Position numbers and translations under genes: made by a program
Origin: Argyresthia goedartella
Lineage: Eukaryota; Arthropoda; Insecta; Lepidoptera; Argyresthiidae
Assembly: GCA_949825045.1 (NCBI GenBank)
Contig: OX463815.1
Span: 18,407,231-18,471,230 of the forward strand
Length of the DNA: 64,000 bases
Direction: 5' to 3'
Shown here: positions 52,524 through 63,745 of the stretch, piece by piece
Position numbering within the stretch: the first letter of the stretch is position 1
How the letters are laid out: the number at the start of each line of letters is the position of its first letter
The notes under the pieces: model-generated
What the model saw: the letters and a program-made list of their open reading frames with translations, nothing else
Databases searched by the model: none
What the model was told of the DNA's origin: nothing

Positions 52524-52580
52524 AACCGGCCAAGTGCGAGCTGGACTCGCGCACGAAGGGCTCACCGTTCGCCCAAAAAA
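52524..52580 (-). mobile_element. GTCY element, one end only
   Basis: GAAACCGGCCAAGTGCGAGC followed by CGCGCACGAAGGG; truncated after about 50 bp. Confidence 0.7.
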
Positions 52581-52949
52581 ATGGTATGTTAATTGTATTT
52601 ATATTCCTTTTTTGGTTTGCCTTTCTGGTTTGTTTAAAATTATATAAAACTTTTGAATTATTTTCTGAATTAACGTATCGTAACAGAAATACACAGTGTA
52701 CTAAATTTTAAGGTTTAGGATAAAAGTTGTCGGAATAACGCAAAGAAGCAGCCGGAAAATATAAATATCTTATCAGGAAGTTCAGCTTTTAATAATATAT
52801 GGCATTGGTAGCGGAGCCCAAGTTTGACTGCCGAACTGCCGATGCACAGAGTTATTATAAGTACAAAGAGTTTCGATAAACTGCGGCTGAATATCACGAT
52901 GATCCTGATTCCGGAAACTGTTAAGCTGGGCACTCACGGTGATTTGAAC

Positions 52950-53093
52950 TATAGCTCAAGCAGGAATAATTACCAGAGTGAAAAATGTATTCGAGTTCAG
53001 ATAAAATGAACCTTATGTCATTGTCCATAAGAGTCACTGGCAGTTCGATTCGCACACTTTTTCGACGCGTAATTATTCCTGCTTCCTACACTG
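52950..53093. mobile_element. Small MITE with CAGTGT-type end, second copy
   Basis: Shares TATTCGAGTTCAGATAAAATG, CATTGTCCATAAGAGTCACTG, TTTTTCGACGCGTAATTATT and TTCCTACACTG with 2487-2633, here outside any larger inverted-repeat element. Confidence 0.75.
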
Positions 53094-53693
53094 ATTAAAA
53101 TGGACTGACGCAATTTGACTGACGACAATTGGATGATGCCAAAAAGATTTCCCCTCTCACTGGCGTCAAAATGGCTTTAATTTCTCGATCGACGGTGCCG
53201 CGCGCAGACGCAGCATAGCGAGCCAGCCGCGTCTCACGCCTCCCATCGTCACTTGAAAAAATAGAGTCGGATTTTTAATGGGGAAATTGTAGTTATTGCG
53301 TCTACTTATTCGACTATTCTTGCCATCCAAAAAAAAAAGACGAAATAATGGTTAAAAAAATTGCACTGGTGCAGTCAGGTAAAAAGGGATTTCAATCATC
53401 CCGTTAAATGAGTTATCGCTGTATCTATTTGAGAATGAATATAATAGAACAGAAAGCACCTTTATCCATTGAAACTCAATGGACCCAACTACATATTTCA
53501 TAGTTACTGTACGCCCAGCCGCCATCGAAATGGACGGAGCACGCGCACTCTCGGTCAGTTTTGGTCTGATGAAAACAGACTGAAGCTAGCGGATAAGCGG
53601 ATTACATAAATATACTAGATACATTTTCAAAACATCTCACACTCACGGTCAGTTTTTGTCGTCAGTCCAATTTCATCAGTTCAAATTACCGTG
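53091..53693. mobile_element. TIR element with ACTGATNAAAATGGACTGACG-like ends
   Basis: CTGATTAAAATGGACTGACG at the left and, reversed, AACTGATGAAATTGGACTGA at the right. A GC-rich block (CGCGCAGACGCAGCATAGCG) lies inside. Non-coding. Confidence 0.55.
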
Positions 53694-55130
53694 AGCTTCA
53701 AAGTACTAAAAACCTCTGCACCACACCACGGGTAGTAAGTGTGAATAATAAAGTTAATATTATCACAGTGTGTTGTGTCTGGTTGTCGCACACTTTTCTG
53801 TTCTCAATTCAATTTCTAAATTAATGGCGGTCTGACAGCTAAGTAAATTTCGCCAATGTCACGTGTTTTTATAGATTTCACTGTAGTTGGAGTGTTGAGT
53901 TGCTCCTTAGCACTTAGCACTACCTGGGGGGACGTGAAGGGCTGTATATAGGTTCCAAGTATCTCCTGCGGACGTGAGCAACTGCCTACATTTCTCTTAT
54001 TCTTCGACTTAGTTTTGTCGCACGCATTTTTTTCATGTTTCAATAATCTCAATTTATTAATTCTATTTTTTATGTGTTACGCACAAAAACCACGCAAGAG
54101 GATTTGATAGTTATACGACGAGTAACATCTGAAAAGCTGTGTCAATGTTTGCTTTAGGACAATGACCCATATCATCTTTGGACTATTGTTTAATTATCAA
54201 GCTCATTATCTGGCTTACACATATATTTTAATGACATACAGCGATTTAAATAGGTATTTTAGGTACAGTATCTTGATTACAAAATTGTATTAAATTGTGA
54301 AAGGAATTCAATGATTTCTTATTTTTGAATAAACGTCAAGTTGTTGTTGTTTGTTGTTGTTTGTTGTTGTTGCTTAGTAATAGCAGAATTTTACCCAAAC
54401 ATTTGGCAATATTGAATAAAATTGAATAGAATAGAAAGCACATTTATTCATCTGACATACATAACACATAAGACATAGCAAAAAGATATAAATAAAAAAA
54501 AATGAAGACAAAACACAGTTATAAAATGGGGATAGGCAGAACAACGCCATGCTGTGTGCACCATGTGGTACAGGACCTCCGGAGATCCTGCAACGCTTAT
54601 ATTCTGTCGGTACCTTTTGGGGACTGAATAAATAAGTGTTTGAGGGTGTTAATAAACCTACAAATATCAAATGTACACGAAGTGAAGCCATTTAATAAAA
54701 TGCAAATAATATGAATATATGAATGCAGTTCTTTTATTTATCGGGATTTAAGTACGTTATAGAGCGAAGTTAAAATTAATGTTTTTATGTGTCGATTTTT
54801 GTCAAGCGAGAGTGACTGTTTTGCGCTTGTAAGTGCGGTATGTGCGCTGTCCGTGCCTGACGGTTACCTATGCGCGCGCAAATACTAACCGCTAGCGGGC
54901 GGCACGCACCGCACGGTCGCGCGCCGGCAGTCTCCGCTAGTGTCCGAAGTTGCTTCGTAAATAGTAGTAGTAAACTAAAGCTTCAGCTATTTACTTAACC
55001 CCGTAGTGCTTTTTCTACGCCCGAGCAGCTGCCGAAGCTTCCCGAGTAGGTAACGCATCGGGTATCTACGATACGAACATGCTCGCGGGATGTCTCAACG
55101 CTCTGTTGGCTACAGCGACTGTATAGAAAT
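53694..55130. other. Non-coding; GC-rich block at 54830-54960
   Basis: (TTG)n near 54340-54372; AT-rich elsewhere. The GC-rich block (CGCTAGCGGGCGGCACGCAC) might be a promoter or first exon of a host gene, but no coding sequence or clear core promoter supports this. Confidence 0.35.
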
Positions 55131-55134
55131 GTTT

Positions 55135-55915
55135 TCCAAAATAATTTTTTCCTCGTATTTTTTTTTCTATTCGCGTTTTTTCCCACGATTTATTTTTTCC
55201 ATACGATTTTTTTGCTAGTTTTATACGCTTTAATTTCTTCTATTTCTTTTTGCTAGACATATATTTCTCTATGTATTTGTTTTACCGATATAATCATTTT
55301 CCAGGTATTTATTTCATCATACACTTTATGCTTGATTTAACTTACATCCATAAACGTTACGCCTTTTCCCATACCTGGCAGAGGCACATATGCACCCCCG
55401 TTTTGTCAGTTTTCACTAATCCAGGGGGCTGGCCCATCGCCACACCTAAGGCGATATGTATGACACAAAAAAGAACACAGAAAATACAACAACTCAAATC
55501 GTCAGCTAGCCTTCTTAACTTATTTAATAAATTGCACGCTATTGTATAATGTTAGTCCGATATTACACTATGTGGACGTTCTAACGGTGATTGAAAACAT
55601 CGTGAGGAAACCTTCATATCTCCTTAGCTGCGGCGGCGATGGGCTAGCCCACTGTCACGCAAAATAGGCGTGTATGGCTGTAAGTTAAATCAAGCATAAA
55701 ATATATGGGAAATAAGCACCTGGAAAATTATTATATCGGTTAAATATATGAATATGAAAAATACAGATTTGAGACAATAAATGCAAAGAAAAATATATGT
55801 CTGGCAAAAAGAAACAGAAGAAATTAAAGCATATAGAAAAATGTACTACTAGTAAAAAAAAGTATGGAAAAAATAAATCGCGGGAAAAACACGAATGAAA
55901 AAAAATTGCAAGGAA
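55135..55915. mobile_element. Fold-back element with arms of about 200 bp
   Basis: Left arm 55135-55350 (TTTTTGCTAGACATATATTT, CATTTTCCAGGTATTTATTT, ATGCTTGATTTAACTTAC) returns inverted at 55680-55915 (GTAAGTTAAATCAAGCAT, CACCTGGAAAATTATTATAT, ATATGTCTGGCAAAAAG). The central 330 bp include GAAAACATCGTGAGGAAACC, a sequence common in moth repeats. Confidence 0.78.
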
Positions 55916-56089
55916 AATATAATTTCCGAAAATCGATCTTTAAACTCGAATTGATAATAATATTGTCTTGTCATTATTTTCTAGTATTCAATTGTTATTA
56001 ACATGGTGATAATTTATAAATAGAATTTTAATTGAATTGTAATCTAAGTACTTTATTAATTGCCTGATTTATAATCACACATATATTGA

Positions 56090-56260
56090 TTCTGACCCCA
56101 CACTAGGATACCCTGTGTCGTGGGAACCAGAAACAGCCACGTCACACACATATAAACATCCAAGACCTGAGTTTTTTTCTTCATCCCCAGCTGGGGATCG
56201 AATCCGGTACCTCGCGCAAGGTAGGCAGAGCCACAGCCGCACCGCCAATTAGGTCATCAA
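56090..56260 (-). mobile_element. SINE copy, tRNA-like head
   Basis: CCCACACTAGGATACCCTGT, GTGGGAACCAGAAACAGCCA, then GATCGAATCCGGTACC and GGTAGGCAGAGCCACAGCCG. Confidence 0.65.
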
Positions 56261-56573
56261 TATCGCATAATGTAATGTATTTTTTTCTTGATATAATATG
56301 AAAATATTGGAAATGGTTATTATGAAATTTGTACAGGGATTTGGATGTTCTTGCGAATTTACCTTAATAATAAATAAATCCCCCCTCCCCCGGGTGAGCG
56401 TTTTTTCAAACAGCTTTTTGGAGTAATAAATAATTATCTTGCTTAGATCTTGCCAGCGATTACGTAGTATGTGCTGACGTTATGGGCGCAGTCAGGGCAT
56501 AGTATAAATAAGAAATAGTAAGTTCACTAGGCCCCTATTCTCATGATAACTACCTACTCTTGCTCAAACGGTT

Positions 56574-57250
56574 AGGGTTGTCGCTTAGCGCCGCGGGTTG
56601 CGGTGCGGATTTGTTGCGTCGTCGCTCGTCGCTCGCTGCACGGTAAAACAAGTACCTACTTACAGGTGATGCCCCGTATTCGTATGTTTAACCACCTTAC
56701 AAAATAAGAATATCTGTGAAATCACACATGTTTGTAAACAAAAACAAGTTAACACGTGCCGCCCGGCCGGACGAATGACGTTGACTCGTCGCAACGGCTA
56801 GGGTTGTCGTTTAGCGCCGCGGGTTGCGGTGCGGATTTGTTGCGTCGTCGCTCGTCGCTCGCTGCACGGTAAAACAAGTAGCTACTTACAGGTGATGCCC
56901 CGTATTCGTATGTTTAACCATCTTGCAAAATAAGAATATCTGTGAAATCACACATGTTTGTAAACAAAAACAAGTTAACACGTGCCGCCCGGCCGGACGA
57001 ATGACGTTGACTCGTCGCAACGGCTAAGGTTGTCGTTTAGCGCCGCGGGTTGCGGTGCGGATTTGTTGCGTCGTCGCTCGTTGCTCGCTGCACGGTAAAA
57101 CAAGTACCTACTTACAGGCGATGCCCCGTATTCGTATGTTTAACCATCTTGCTAAATAAGAATATCTGTGAAATCACCCATGTTTGTAAACAAAAACAAG
57201 TTAACACGTGCCGCCCGGCCGGACGAATGACGTTGACTCGTCGCATGCAT
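56574..57250. repeat. Triplicated 226-bp GC-rich unit
   Basis: Three copies spaced exactly 226 bp (AGGGTTGTCG at 56574, 56800 and, as AAGGTTGTCG, 57026). Each holds GCGCCGCGGGTTGCGGTGCG, TCGTCGCTCG, GTTAACACGTGCCGCCCGGC and ATGACGTTGACTCGTCGCA. Copies are near-identical, so the expansion is recent. The E-box-like CACGTG and CRE-like TGACGT cores suggest but do not show a regulatory role. Confidence 0.93.
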
Positions 57251-58039
57251 TGCTTGCATAGCCCTGTCTCGTAGCACGCGAAGGATGCGAGATTCGGCAA
57301 TGTGTGCGTGTGGCGGCGCGTGCTTATACGGAATGCAATGTAGCTGTGTCTGTGCGGCTGTTCTCGCTGATTTGTTTGAAGTGAACCTGGCATGGTCAGG
57401 GCTTCGTCACTCGCTCAAGGCCGCGAGTTACTTGCCTACTCGCTCGCGTGCCGCCGGGGGCACAAATATCACAGGGCTGCCGGCCGCTTGCTCGAACGCA
57501 TGACGTACGGAAGAGGGTACAATTAATTAATTTCTATGAATTTTTCTCCACTTTACCCTTGTTTTCCGTTTGAATACTTACTAAAATAAACCCTTAAATT
57601 TAATAACAGATGTGAACAGATTATATATTTGATAAGCAATAAAAATAATGTAATTACTTTAGATCTTTTATTTAACATTACCATCTTTGTGCAACCCTAG
57701 CGCGTACACTCGACGATGTAAGCAGACGAACGTGGCGCGGTTGGTATAGCGATCTCACCTCTCGTTGTGCGTGCAATAGACGTATTTTTGCTTGCAGCTT
57801 ACTCCAAGTGTTATTATAAAAAATGTCTAGGCTATTATAGCGTAGGTATTTTCGCTTCTGTAGGACTGTGATATATCTGTTACGCAGTAACTATTATCTT
57901 ATCTGTGGCGCAGTTCGTACAAAACCAGCTTCGTCTCCTTTGCGGCATAACTGGCCGTATCTTTTGACTTCATTGGCCTAGAGGTTTATTTTTTTCACAG
58001 CTCTAAGGGACTACAATCCCCAATCATAAGTGAAAGCCT
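57251..58039. other. GC-rich then AT-rich; no gene assigned
   Basis: 57251-57510 remains GC-rich with frames of 72-93 codons on both strands that look like composition artefacts. The rest has no recognised content. Confidence 0.4.
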
Positions 58040-58480
58040 ATTTACGATGTAATAGATGCCCAAAATTGTAGGGGCCAGAGTTGCGTGAACGTCGGATCAA
58101 TTCGTTGTCCGTCCGTGCGGCTGTCAAGACCATTTTTTCAGGAACCCGTAAAGGTATCAAGGTGAAATTGATTTCAATTATTCAAGACAATGTGACCAAC
58201 CTATTAAGCTCTGAAAAAATAAAATTTCTAGGTCACCGCATTCAAAAGATACGGGCTTTTCTGTCGAAAATTTGCTGACTTTTCTTGATCCTCGCAAGGG
58301 AATCAAAACATTTAGGGTGCTTTCCATTGATAATCATGAAATTTGGCAAGAAGAAAGGTAGCAAAAATAAAGGAAAAAAAAAACAAAAACAGTAAATTTT
58401 AGTTCCATCACAAAAATAAACGTGATTCGTTTCGGAACCCTCGGTGCGCGAGTCAGACTCGCTCTTGGCCGGTTTTAGAT
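58040..58480 (+). mobile_element. Diverged relative of the GTCY element
   Basis: TTGTCCGTCCGTGCGGCTGT near the left and GGAACCCTCGGTGCGCGAGT, CAGACTCGCTCTTGGCCGG at the right, with a different interior. Confidence 0.65.
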
Positions 58481-59071
58481 TTTCTTATATTATTTTTGGT
58501 TTTTCTTGTACGAAATGTTGTATGAAACGTTTTTTACTTACAAAAGAATATATTTCGCTGAATGACCTAATTAATTAAATTTTAGAAATAGCATAGCAAC
58601 GTGAAATGAAAGAATTAAGATATCAATTTTTGTTGACTGGTAGTCTTACATATTTGGGCAGTATTGTTACAATTTTTGAGAAAACTAAACTAACAGCAAA
58701 GAAAATCGATAAATATTTAAAAATGTTCATATCTCGTGGCAGATTGTTCGGAAACTTTAGGGGATATCGCTTTTGTGTGTATTTTGGTTTTAAGTAAATC
58801 TATCGGATCATTTCGTTGTTACACACATTTTTCATGTACGGTTTTCTTTAAAACTGTAAACACCGGACCGCAGGTAGGTGGTGCTCATTGTATATACATT
58901 TTAACTTCGCTGTATAACCTACATATAGATGCTCTATAACCCAATAAATAAAATAACTGCATTAATTTTGCCAATTGTTCCATATATTTAAATTTAGAAA
59001 GCTTAAATTTTCCAAAGAAAACAGGCTACACTTACATATGCAATTACAAAAAATATTCGATAACGATAAAA

Positions 59072-59345
59072 AAGTGCCAAGTGCGAGTCGGACTCACGCA
59101 GGAAGGGTTCCGTAGCATTATCTATAAAAACGGCAAAAAAATCACGTTTGTTGTATGGGCTCCCGTTAAATATAAATTTTATTTTAATTTAATCATTTAT
59201 TTTAAAAATAAATAACTCAATATTCTGTGAATATTTCAAACGTCTACATGTTGCCGTTATCAATATCGAGCAAAACAATCACGTTTGTTGTGTGGGAGCC
59301 CCCTTTAATATTTATTTTATTCTGTATTTTTAGTATTTTCGTAAT
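59072..59345 (-). mobile_element. GTCY element, partial, internally duplicated
   Basis: AAAGTGCCAAGTGCGAGTCG, CGCAGGAAGGGTTCCGTAGC, then AATCACGTTTGTTGTATGGG, repeated as AATCACGTTTGTTGTGTGGG about 130 bp on. Confidence 0.65.
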
Positions 59346-59379
59346 TTTTCTTTATTGTACTAAACAAAACAGGCATACA

Positions 59380-60445
59380 GATAACTTATGATAGAAAAAA
59401 CATGTACAAAGGCGAGCTTATCTCTAAAAAGAGATTTCTTCCAGCAAACCATGTTGGATAGGAGACGGAGATGATAGGTAAGGGAAAGTTAATTGCGCGT
59501 ACAATTAAGACTATATTCTAATATAATACATATTACACATACATAAAACCCCATTGCTAAGAAATATAGACTACATACACAGTTACATAAATACAGCATA
59601 TCAATAAATATCTTACAAATCTACTAATACTAATACATTATATAGCTAAATAGAAAGTGAAAGATAGTGCTTCTTTAGTCGGTTCTTAAAGATATTCAGT
59701 GATGGACTGTCCCTGATGGTGCAGGGAAGTTCATTCCACAGCCGTATAGCGCGGATTCTAAACCCGTGCTCGTAGGTTGCAGTGGAGCGTTGTGGGACTT
59801 TATGCATAGTAGCCATGTGAGTTCTCCGAGGCCTGCATGAAGAAAGAAATTCGAAGCGATCACGCAGGAAGTTAGGGTACCGAGGGTTCCACAAAATATT
59901 GTAGAGCAGGCATAGGATATGAGAGTCCCGTCGAAGACGAATCGGAAGCCAATTCAACTCCCTGTGATGTTGAGAAACGTGATCATATTTTCGCAGTCCG
60001 AAGATGAACCGAATCCCGAGGTTTTGAAGTCGTTCGAGTTTGTTCAGTTGCTCTTCATTTGCGCTTACCCAGCAAACATCAGCATAGTCAATGAGGGGAA
60101 GTAAAAGAGACTGGGCGAGAATAATTTTGGTCTGACGAGGAAGAAAGTTCTGAAGTCTCCTGAGAGAGTGAAAGGTAGCGTAAACTCGCCTGCTGACCTC
60201 GCTGATATGCGTTGACCAGGTTAACTGTTTATCGAAAACAACACCCAGGTTTTTCGCTGTGTCGCTATACATGATTACGGTACCGTTATAAGATACAGGA
60301 GGGACAGACTGTTGCTCAACAAACATAGTGAGTTTCTGGTACCTATAATCATGGCCTGGGACTTGTTTGGGTTAACCAGTAGCCCAAATGACGAAGCCCA
60401 TCCTCTAATACCCTCTAAGTCAGCGTTTAACGCCTCCACAGCGTT
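59380..60445 (-). pseudogene. 5'-truncated LINE, RT C-terminal part (copy 1)
   Basis: Starting at 60445 the frame reads VEALNADLEGIRGWASSFG, LVNPNKSQAMI, then after a 1-base frame change (about 60325) YSDTAKNLGVVFDKQLTWS, ARSLLLPLIDYADVCW-type sequence, LNKLERLQNLGIRFIFGLRK and IRLWNELPCTIRDSPSL. This is the thumb and C-terminal region after the RT active site of a jockey/CR1-type ORF2. A 3' UTR with the ATCTCT hairpin (59411-59450) follows. The 226-codon part (60326-59646) is open to its natural stop. It ends abruptly at a GTCY fragment. Confidence 0.85.
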
Positions 60446-60612
60446 TGTTGTTACAACGGCAACAGAAATACATCATCTGTGAAAATGTCAATCCTCTAAC
60501 TATCACGATCCATGAGATACAGTCTGGTGACAGACGGACGGACGGACGGACAGTGTAGTCTTAGTAACAGGGTTCCCGTTTTACCCGTTGGGTACGGAGC
60601 CCTAAAAATGGG
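60446..60612 (-). mobile_element. GTCY fragment between two LINE copies
   Basis: GTTGTTACAACGGCAACAG, GAGATACAGTCTGGTGACAG, GGACGGACGG and GGGTACGGAGCCCTAAAAAT: the microsatellite half of the element. Confidence 0.8.
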
Positions 60613-60734
60613 CATATATGCTACGCGAGCATATTGCATGTTCGTGTGTTTGTCGTATGTGTGTATATGTAGGTATGTATCTTTATGTATTATGCTCTAA
60701 AGAAATACTTACATATACGTTCTTACCTCTTCTT

Positions 60735-61930
60735 ATCATCTGTACGCAGATGACTTTCAAATATATCGGCACTTCTCTCCGTGTGATGTGAATCTGACAG
60801 TAGAGGCGTTGAACGCTGATCTCGATAACATCAGGAAATGGGCTACCTCATATGGTCTGCTTGTCAACCCGGGCAAATCGCAGGCCATGATTTTGGGTAC
60901 TCGTCACTCTCATAACCTAGTTCAGAAAATGCCCGTCGACCCTATAGTGTATGATGGTAACATAATTTCATACAGCGAGAAGGCCAAGAATCTTGGGGTT
61001 GTATTTGATAAATTGTTGTCCTGGTCGCCCCATGTTTGTGAGGTCAGCAGACGAGTCTTTGCGTCATTTCACTCCCTACGGAGATTGCAGCACTTCCTGC
61101 CGCAGCAGACTAAAATTACCCTTGCCCAGTCCCTCCTACTACCTTTAATCGACTATGCGGATGTTTGCTGGATCGGTGCGAACGAAGAACAACTGAACAA
61201 ACTCGAACGACTTCAAAACCTCGGGATTCGGTTTGTCTTCGGGCTGCGCAAGTATGACCATGTCTCACATTATCGCAAGGAGTTGGGGTGGCTTCCGATC
61301 CGATTTCGTCGTGATATGCACGTTCTCTCCTATCTGTTCAACATTTTGTGAAATCCCCGCTACCCCTCATATCTTCGAGAACGTTTCGAGTTTATTTCCT
61401 CCAGGCATAGCAACCGGAGATCCCACACGATGTCTCTTCTTTCTACTCCTCGGCATAACAATGCCGCTTACAAACACTCGTTTAGGTTAACGGCGATCCG
61501 ACTGTGGAACGCACTTCCCTGCGCTATTAGAGATAGTCCCTCAATTTTCACTTTTAAGACAAGATTGAAAGAGCATTTCCTTTCTCTTTCGTGATAGGTA
61601 CTTTTATATATGTATATATAAGTAGTATACGTTTGATATATATTTTATTTTTTGCTTTTGTATTTTATTTAGTGTAAATCATTTACTATATCATTTATTT
61701 TATTTTCATTCATTCATTTTTTTATTATATCATTTATTATGTTTTAGTTGTAAACAATTAGATGTGTACAGTTTTGTTGCGCACTAGGACTCTCCTGTTG
61801 CACAATTTTTCCTGTCCTGCCTAGGTTTGCTGGTAGAAATCTCTCTTTAGAGATAAGCTCGCCTTTGCTCATAAAATGTTTTATTACCTTACTATTAAGA
61901 TTTCTGTGCAATAAAGAATAAAGATATACT
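60735..61930 (+). pseudogene. 5'-truncated LINE, same family (copy 2), with nonsense codon
   Basis: The frame enters at the catalytic box (HLYADDFQIYRHFSP, about 60741-60785), then VEALNADLDNIRKWATSYG, LVNPGKSQAMILGTR, KNLGVVFDKLLSWSPHV, SLLLPLIDYADVCWIGANEE and FVFGLRKYDHVSHYRKELGW. A TGA at 61349-61351 replaces a tryptophan codon seen in copy 1 (YNILWNPRYP). The frame then continues with NPRYPSYLRERFEFIS to IRLWNALPCAIRDSPS and the stop at about 61594. The 3' UTR hairpin is at 61825-61863. Copy 1 lies in the opposite direction 290 bp away. Confidence 0.87.
61825..61863 (+). repeat. LINE 3' UTR stem-loop
   Basis: GTTTGCTGGTAGAAATCTCT, CTTTAGAGATAAGCTCGCC: the short stem is flanked by conserved GTTTGCTGG and AAGCTCGCC. 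Confidence 0.7.
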
Positions 61931-62029
61931 ATGTTTAAAATGTAAATTCGGTGGTCTGAAACAGAAACAGACAACCTATGCGGAGTCGAATTCAGATATA
62001 GGTATAGGTAGCAACATTCGGGTTTTGTA

Positions 62030-62345
62030 CTTTCTTGTGTCGAGTCTCTCTGCGTTTGCGCACGTCTATTGTGTTAGTAGTGCTCTCGCCTAGCCGCGCA
62101 ATTTCCTGTACTTTTAAATTTCATTTTGTGCGAGGATATTTTTATAGCTTTTGTGTTTTTATTTATATAAACGTTTCTGGCTGTCCTGGAAAATCGAAGT
62201 GTAGGACTCCCACGAAGTGTTTTGATAAGACTGTTATCACGACTGGCGGTATCGGCCTGTGATGTTGTGTCTGGTGTATCTAGAGGTACAATGACATTAG
62301 TTTTCAACTGAGGTGAGTGATCTTGTATTTTTTTAATTAACATTT
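62030..62345 (+). other. Unassigned GC-moderate block with a strong donor site
   Basis: A 75-codon frame (62035-62262) is followed by CAACTGAG|GTGAGT near 62308-62317, a consensus-like 5' splice site. It could be a LINE 5' region or a first exon. I see no protein similarity and do not call a gene. Confidence 0.3.
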
Positions 62346-62512
62346 TAGGTAGTTAACTAAACACAGAGATCTTATTTGTTGGAGGCTTTTCTTATACATT
62401 TCGTTATTCATGCTCAGGGCCCTGGAGTCAGACCTTCCTGCTATGCCTGATTCTCTACTTTGAGTGGGCCTCAGCGCGTAGCATACCGACTAATAAATGA
62501 AGAAATTATAAA

Positions 62513-62908
62513 AACTTAAAAACCCGACCGCTGTACACTGAAAAGCTCAAAACAAGCGCATAAGACTTAGCGTAGTTGCTGAGATTCGATAAAATTATTA
62601 CCTACGTACAGTATAAAATTATTACAGCTAAACGGAACCCGCTCATCAGATTTTAATTTAATTTAACACTGTATTGTTATAATTATTAAGTCAAAAAAGC
62701 ATAAAATCAGCCATTTTATTTTAGTTTCATTTGATGTACCCAGTGATACTGGGGTCATCAAGACAATTAATCTAATAACTTATCATTTATCAAAAGCGGT
62801 TGAGCGGTTGAGTAGTTACGAGAGAACACAGGAACAGAAATACATACATATATACATACAGGTCAAACACTTAATCCTCCTCTTTTTCGCTTCGCTGTAA
62901 TCGGGTAA
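62513..62908. mobile_element. MITE with AAAAACCCGAC / GTCGGGT-like ends
   Basis: AAAAACCCGACCGCTGTACA at the left and CGCTGTAATCGGGTAAAA at the right. It includes GGAACAGAAATACATACATA and CTTAATCCTCCTCTTTTTCG near the right end. Non-coding. Confidence 0.55.
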
Positions 62909-62947
62909 AACACCACTGTGTACATTAGTAGACGCCGCTAGGCTTCA

Positions 62948-63200
62948 CTACTAATAATAATAATAATACCTTGGACACTATTTACACACATTGATCTAGC
63001 CGCAAACTAGGATTCCCTGTATCTTAGGTACTAGACAACGATACACATACTTTTATAGATAAATATTATACTTAGGTAGATAAACAACCATGACTAGGGT
63101 ACAAACATCCGTTCTCATCAAACAAATGTTTGCCCCACCGGGACTCGAACCCGGGACCCTTGGCTTCGTAGGCAGGGTCACTGCCGACTCGGCCATTCGG
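62948..63200 (-). mobile_element. tRNA-derived SINE, complete
   Basis: On the minus strand: an A box TGGCCGAGTCGG (about 63183-63194), a B box GGTTCGAGTCC (63141-63151), the body GTACCTAAGATACAGGG, TAGTTTGCGGCTAGATC, and a TTA-repeat tail near 62951. It would be transcribed by RNA polymerase III and mobilised by a LINE. Confidence 0.85.
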
Positions 63201-63710
63201 GTCGTCAACCATAACCATGACCTCAGCATATGCTGAAAGCATTCGGGGATAATTGAAGGGTTGCGCCAAGGGCTCTAAATTCTCAGTTTGAATGTTATTA
63301 AGGGTTAATCCCCCTTAGTTCTGTAGTTTATAATTTAAAAAATTCTGCCCAGAATTGAGAAGTCCCTAAAAAGTAGAATGATAGTAGATTAGATTTTAAC
63401 GGCAGAATGTTATCGTAGACGTAGATTGTATGTAGGTAAGGAGTTTTGCTGGTTAGGGGCGTAGAAGCTAAGCTATATCTTAGCTCGAATATATGTTATG
63501 TAGGCATCCTATTTCTTCAATGTGTATGTTTGAAAACATTATGTGTCTTTGGGAACTATTCCCAAAAACTAAATATATATGTTTATCTTCTAAAACTAGT
63601 TATTTATTGGGATCTAAAAAGAGTTGACATTGTTCTTTCATAATTCATAATTGATTTAATGCACACTAATCATATAAAAAATCAAGAGTTCCATGAACAT
63701 AGTGTAAAAA
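63201..63710. other. Nothing recognised
   Basis: AT-rich; frames of 65 codons without motifs. Confidence 0.4.
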
Positions 63711-63745
63711 GGCGAGCTTTTCTCTATTATCTCTTCCAGCAAACC
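63711..63745 (-). repeat. LINE 3'-end stem-loop, orphan copy
   Basis: GGCGAGCTTTTCTC...CTCTTCCAGCAAACC is the reverse-strand form of the hairpin at 61825-61863; no RT is seen within the window on its 5' side. Confidence 0.6.

Noticed and set aside
54830..54970. Insect core promoter (Inr) at GGCAGTCTCCGC
   Set aside because: Only a weak initiator match; no TATA, DPE or downstream coding exon could be tied to it.
55250..55549. 99-codon frame
   Set aside because: It spans one arm and the centre of the fold-back element and has no domain.
60446..61351. Twin-priming inversion of one LINE
   Set aside because: Both inverted parts contain the same coding segment (VEALNADL onwards), whereas twin priming gives non-overlapping parts.
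63130..63200. Possible tRNA gene
   Set aside because: A and B boxes are present but no cloverleaf or acceptor stem closes, and the sequence continues into a SINE body with a TTA tail.
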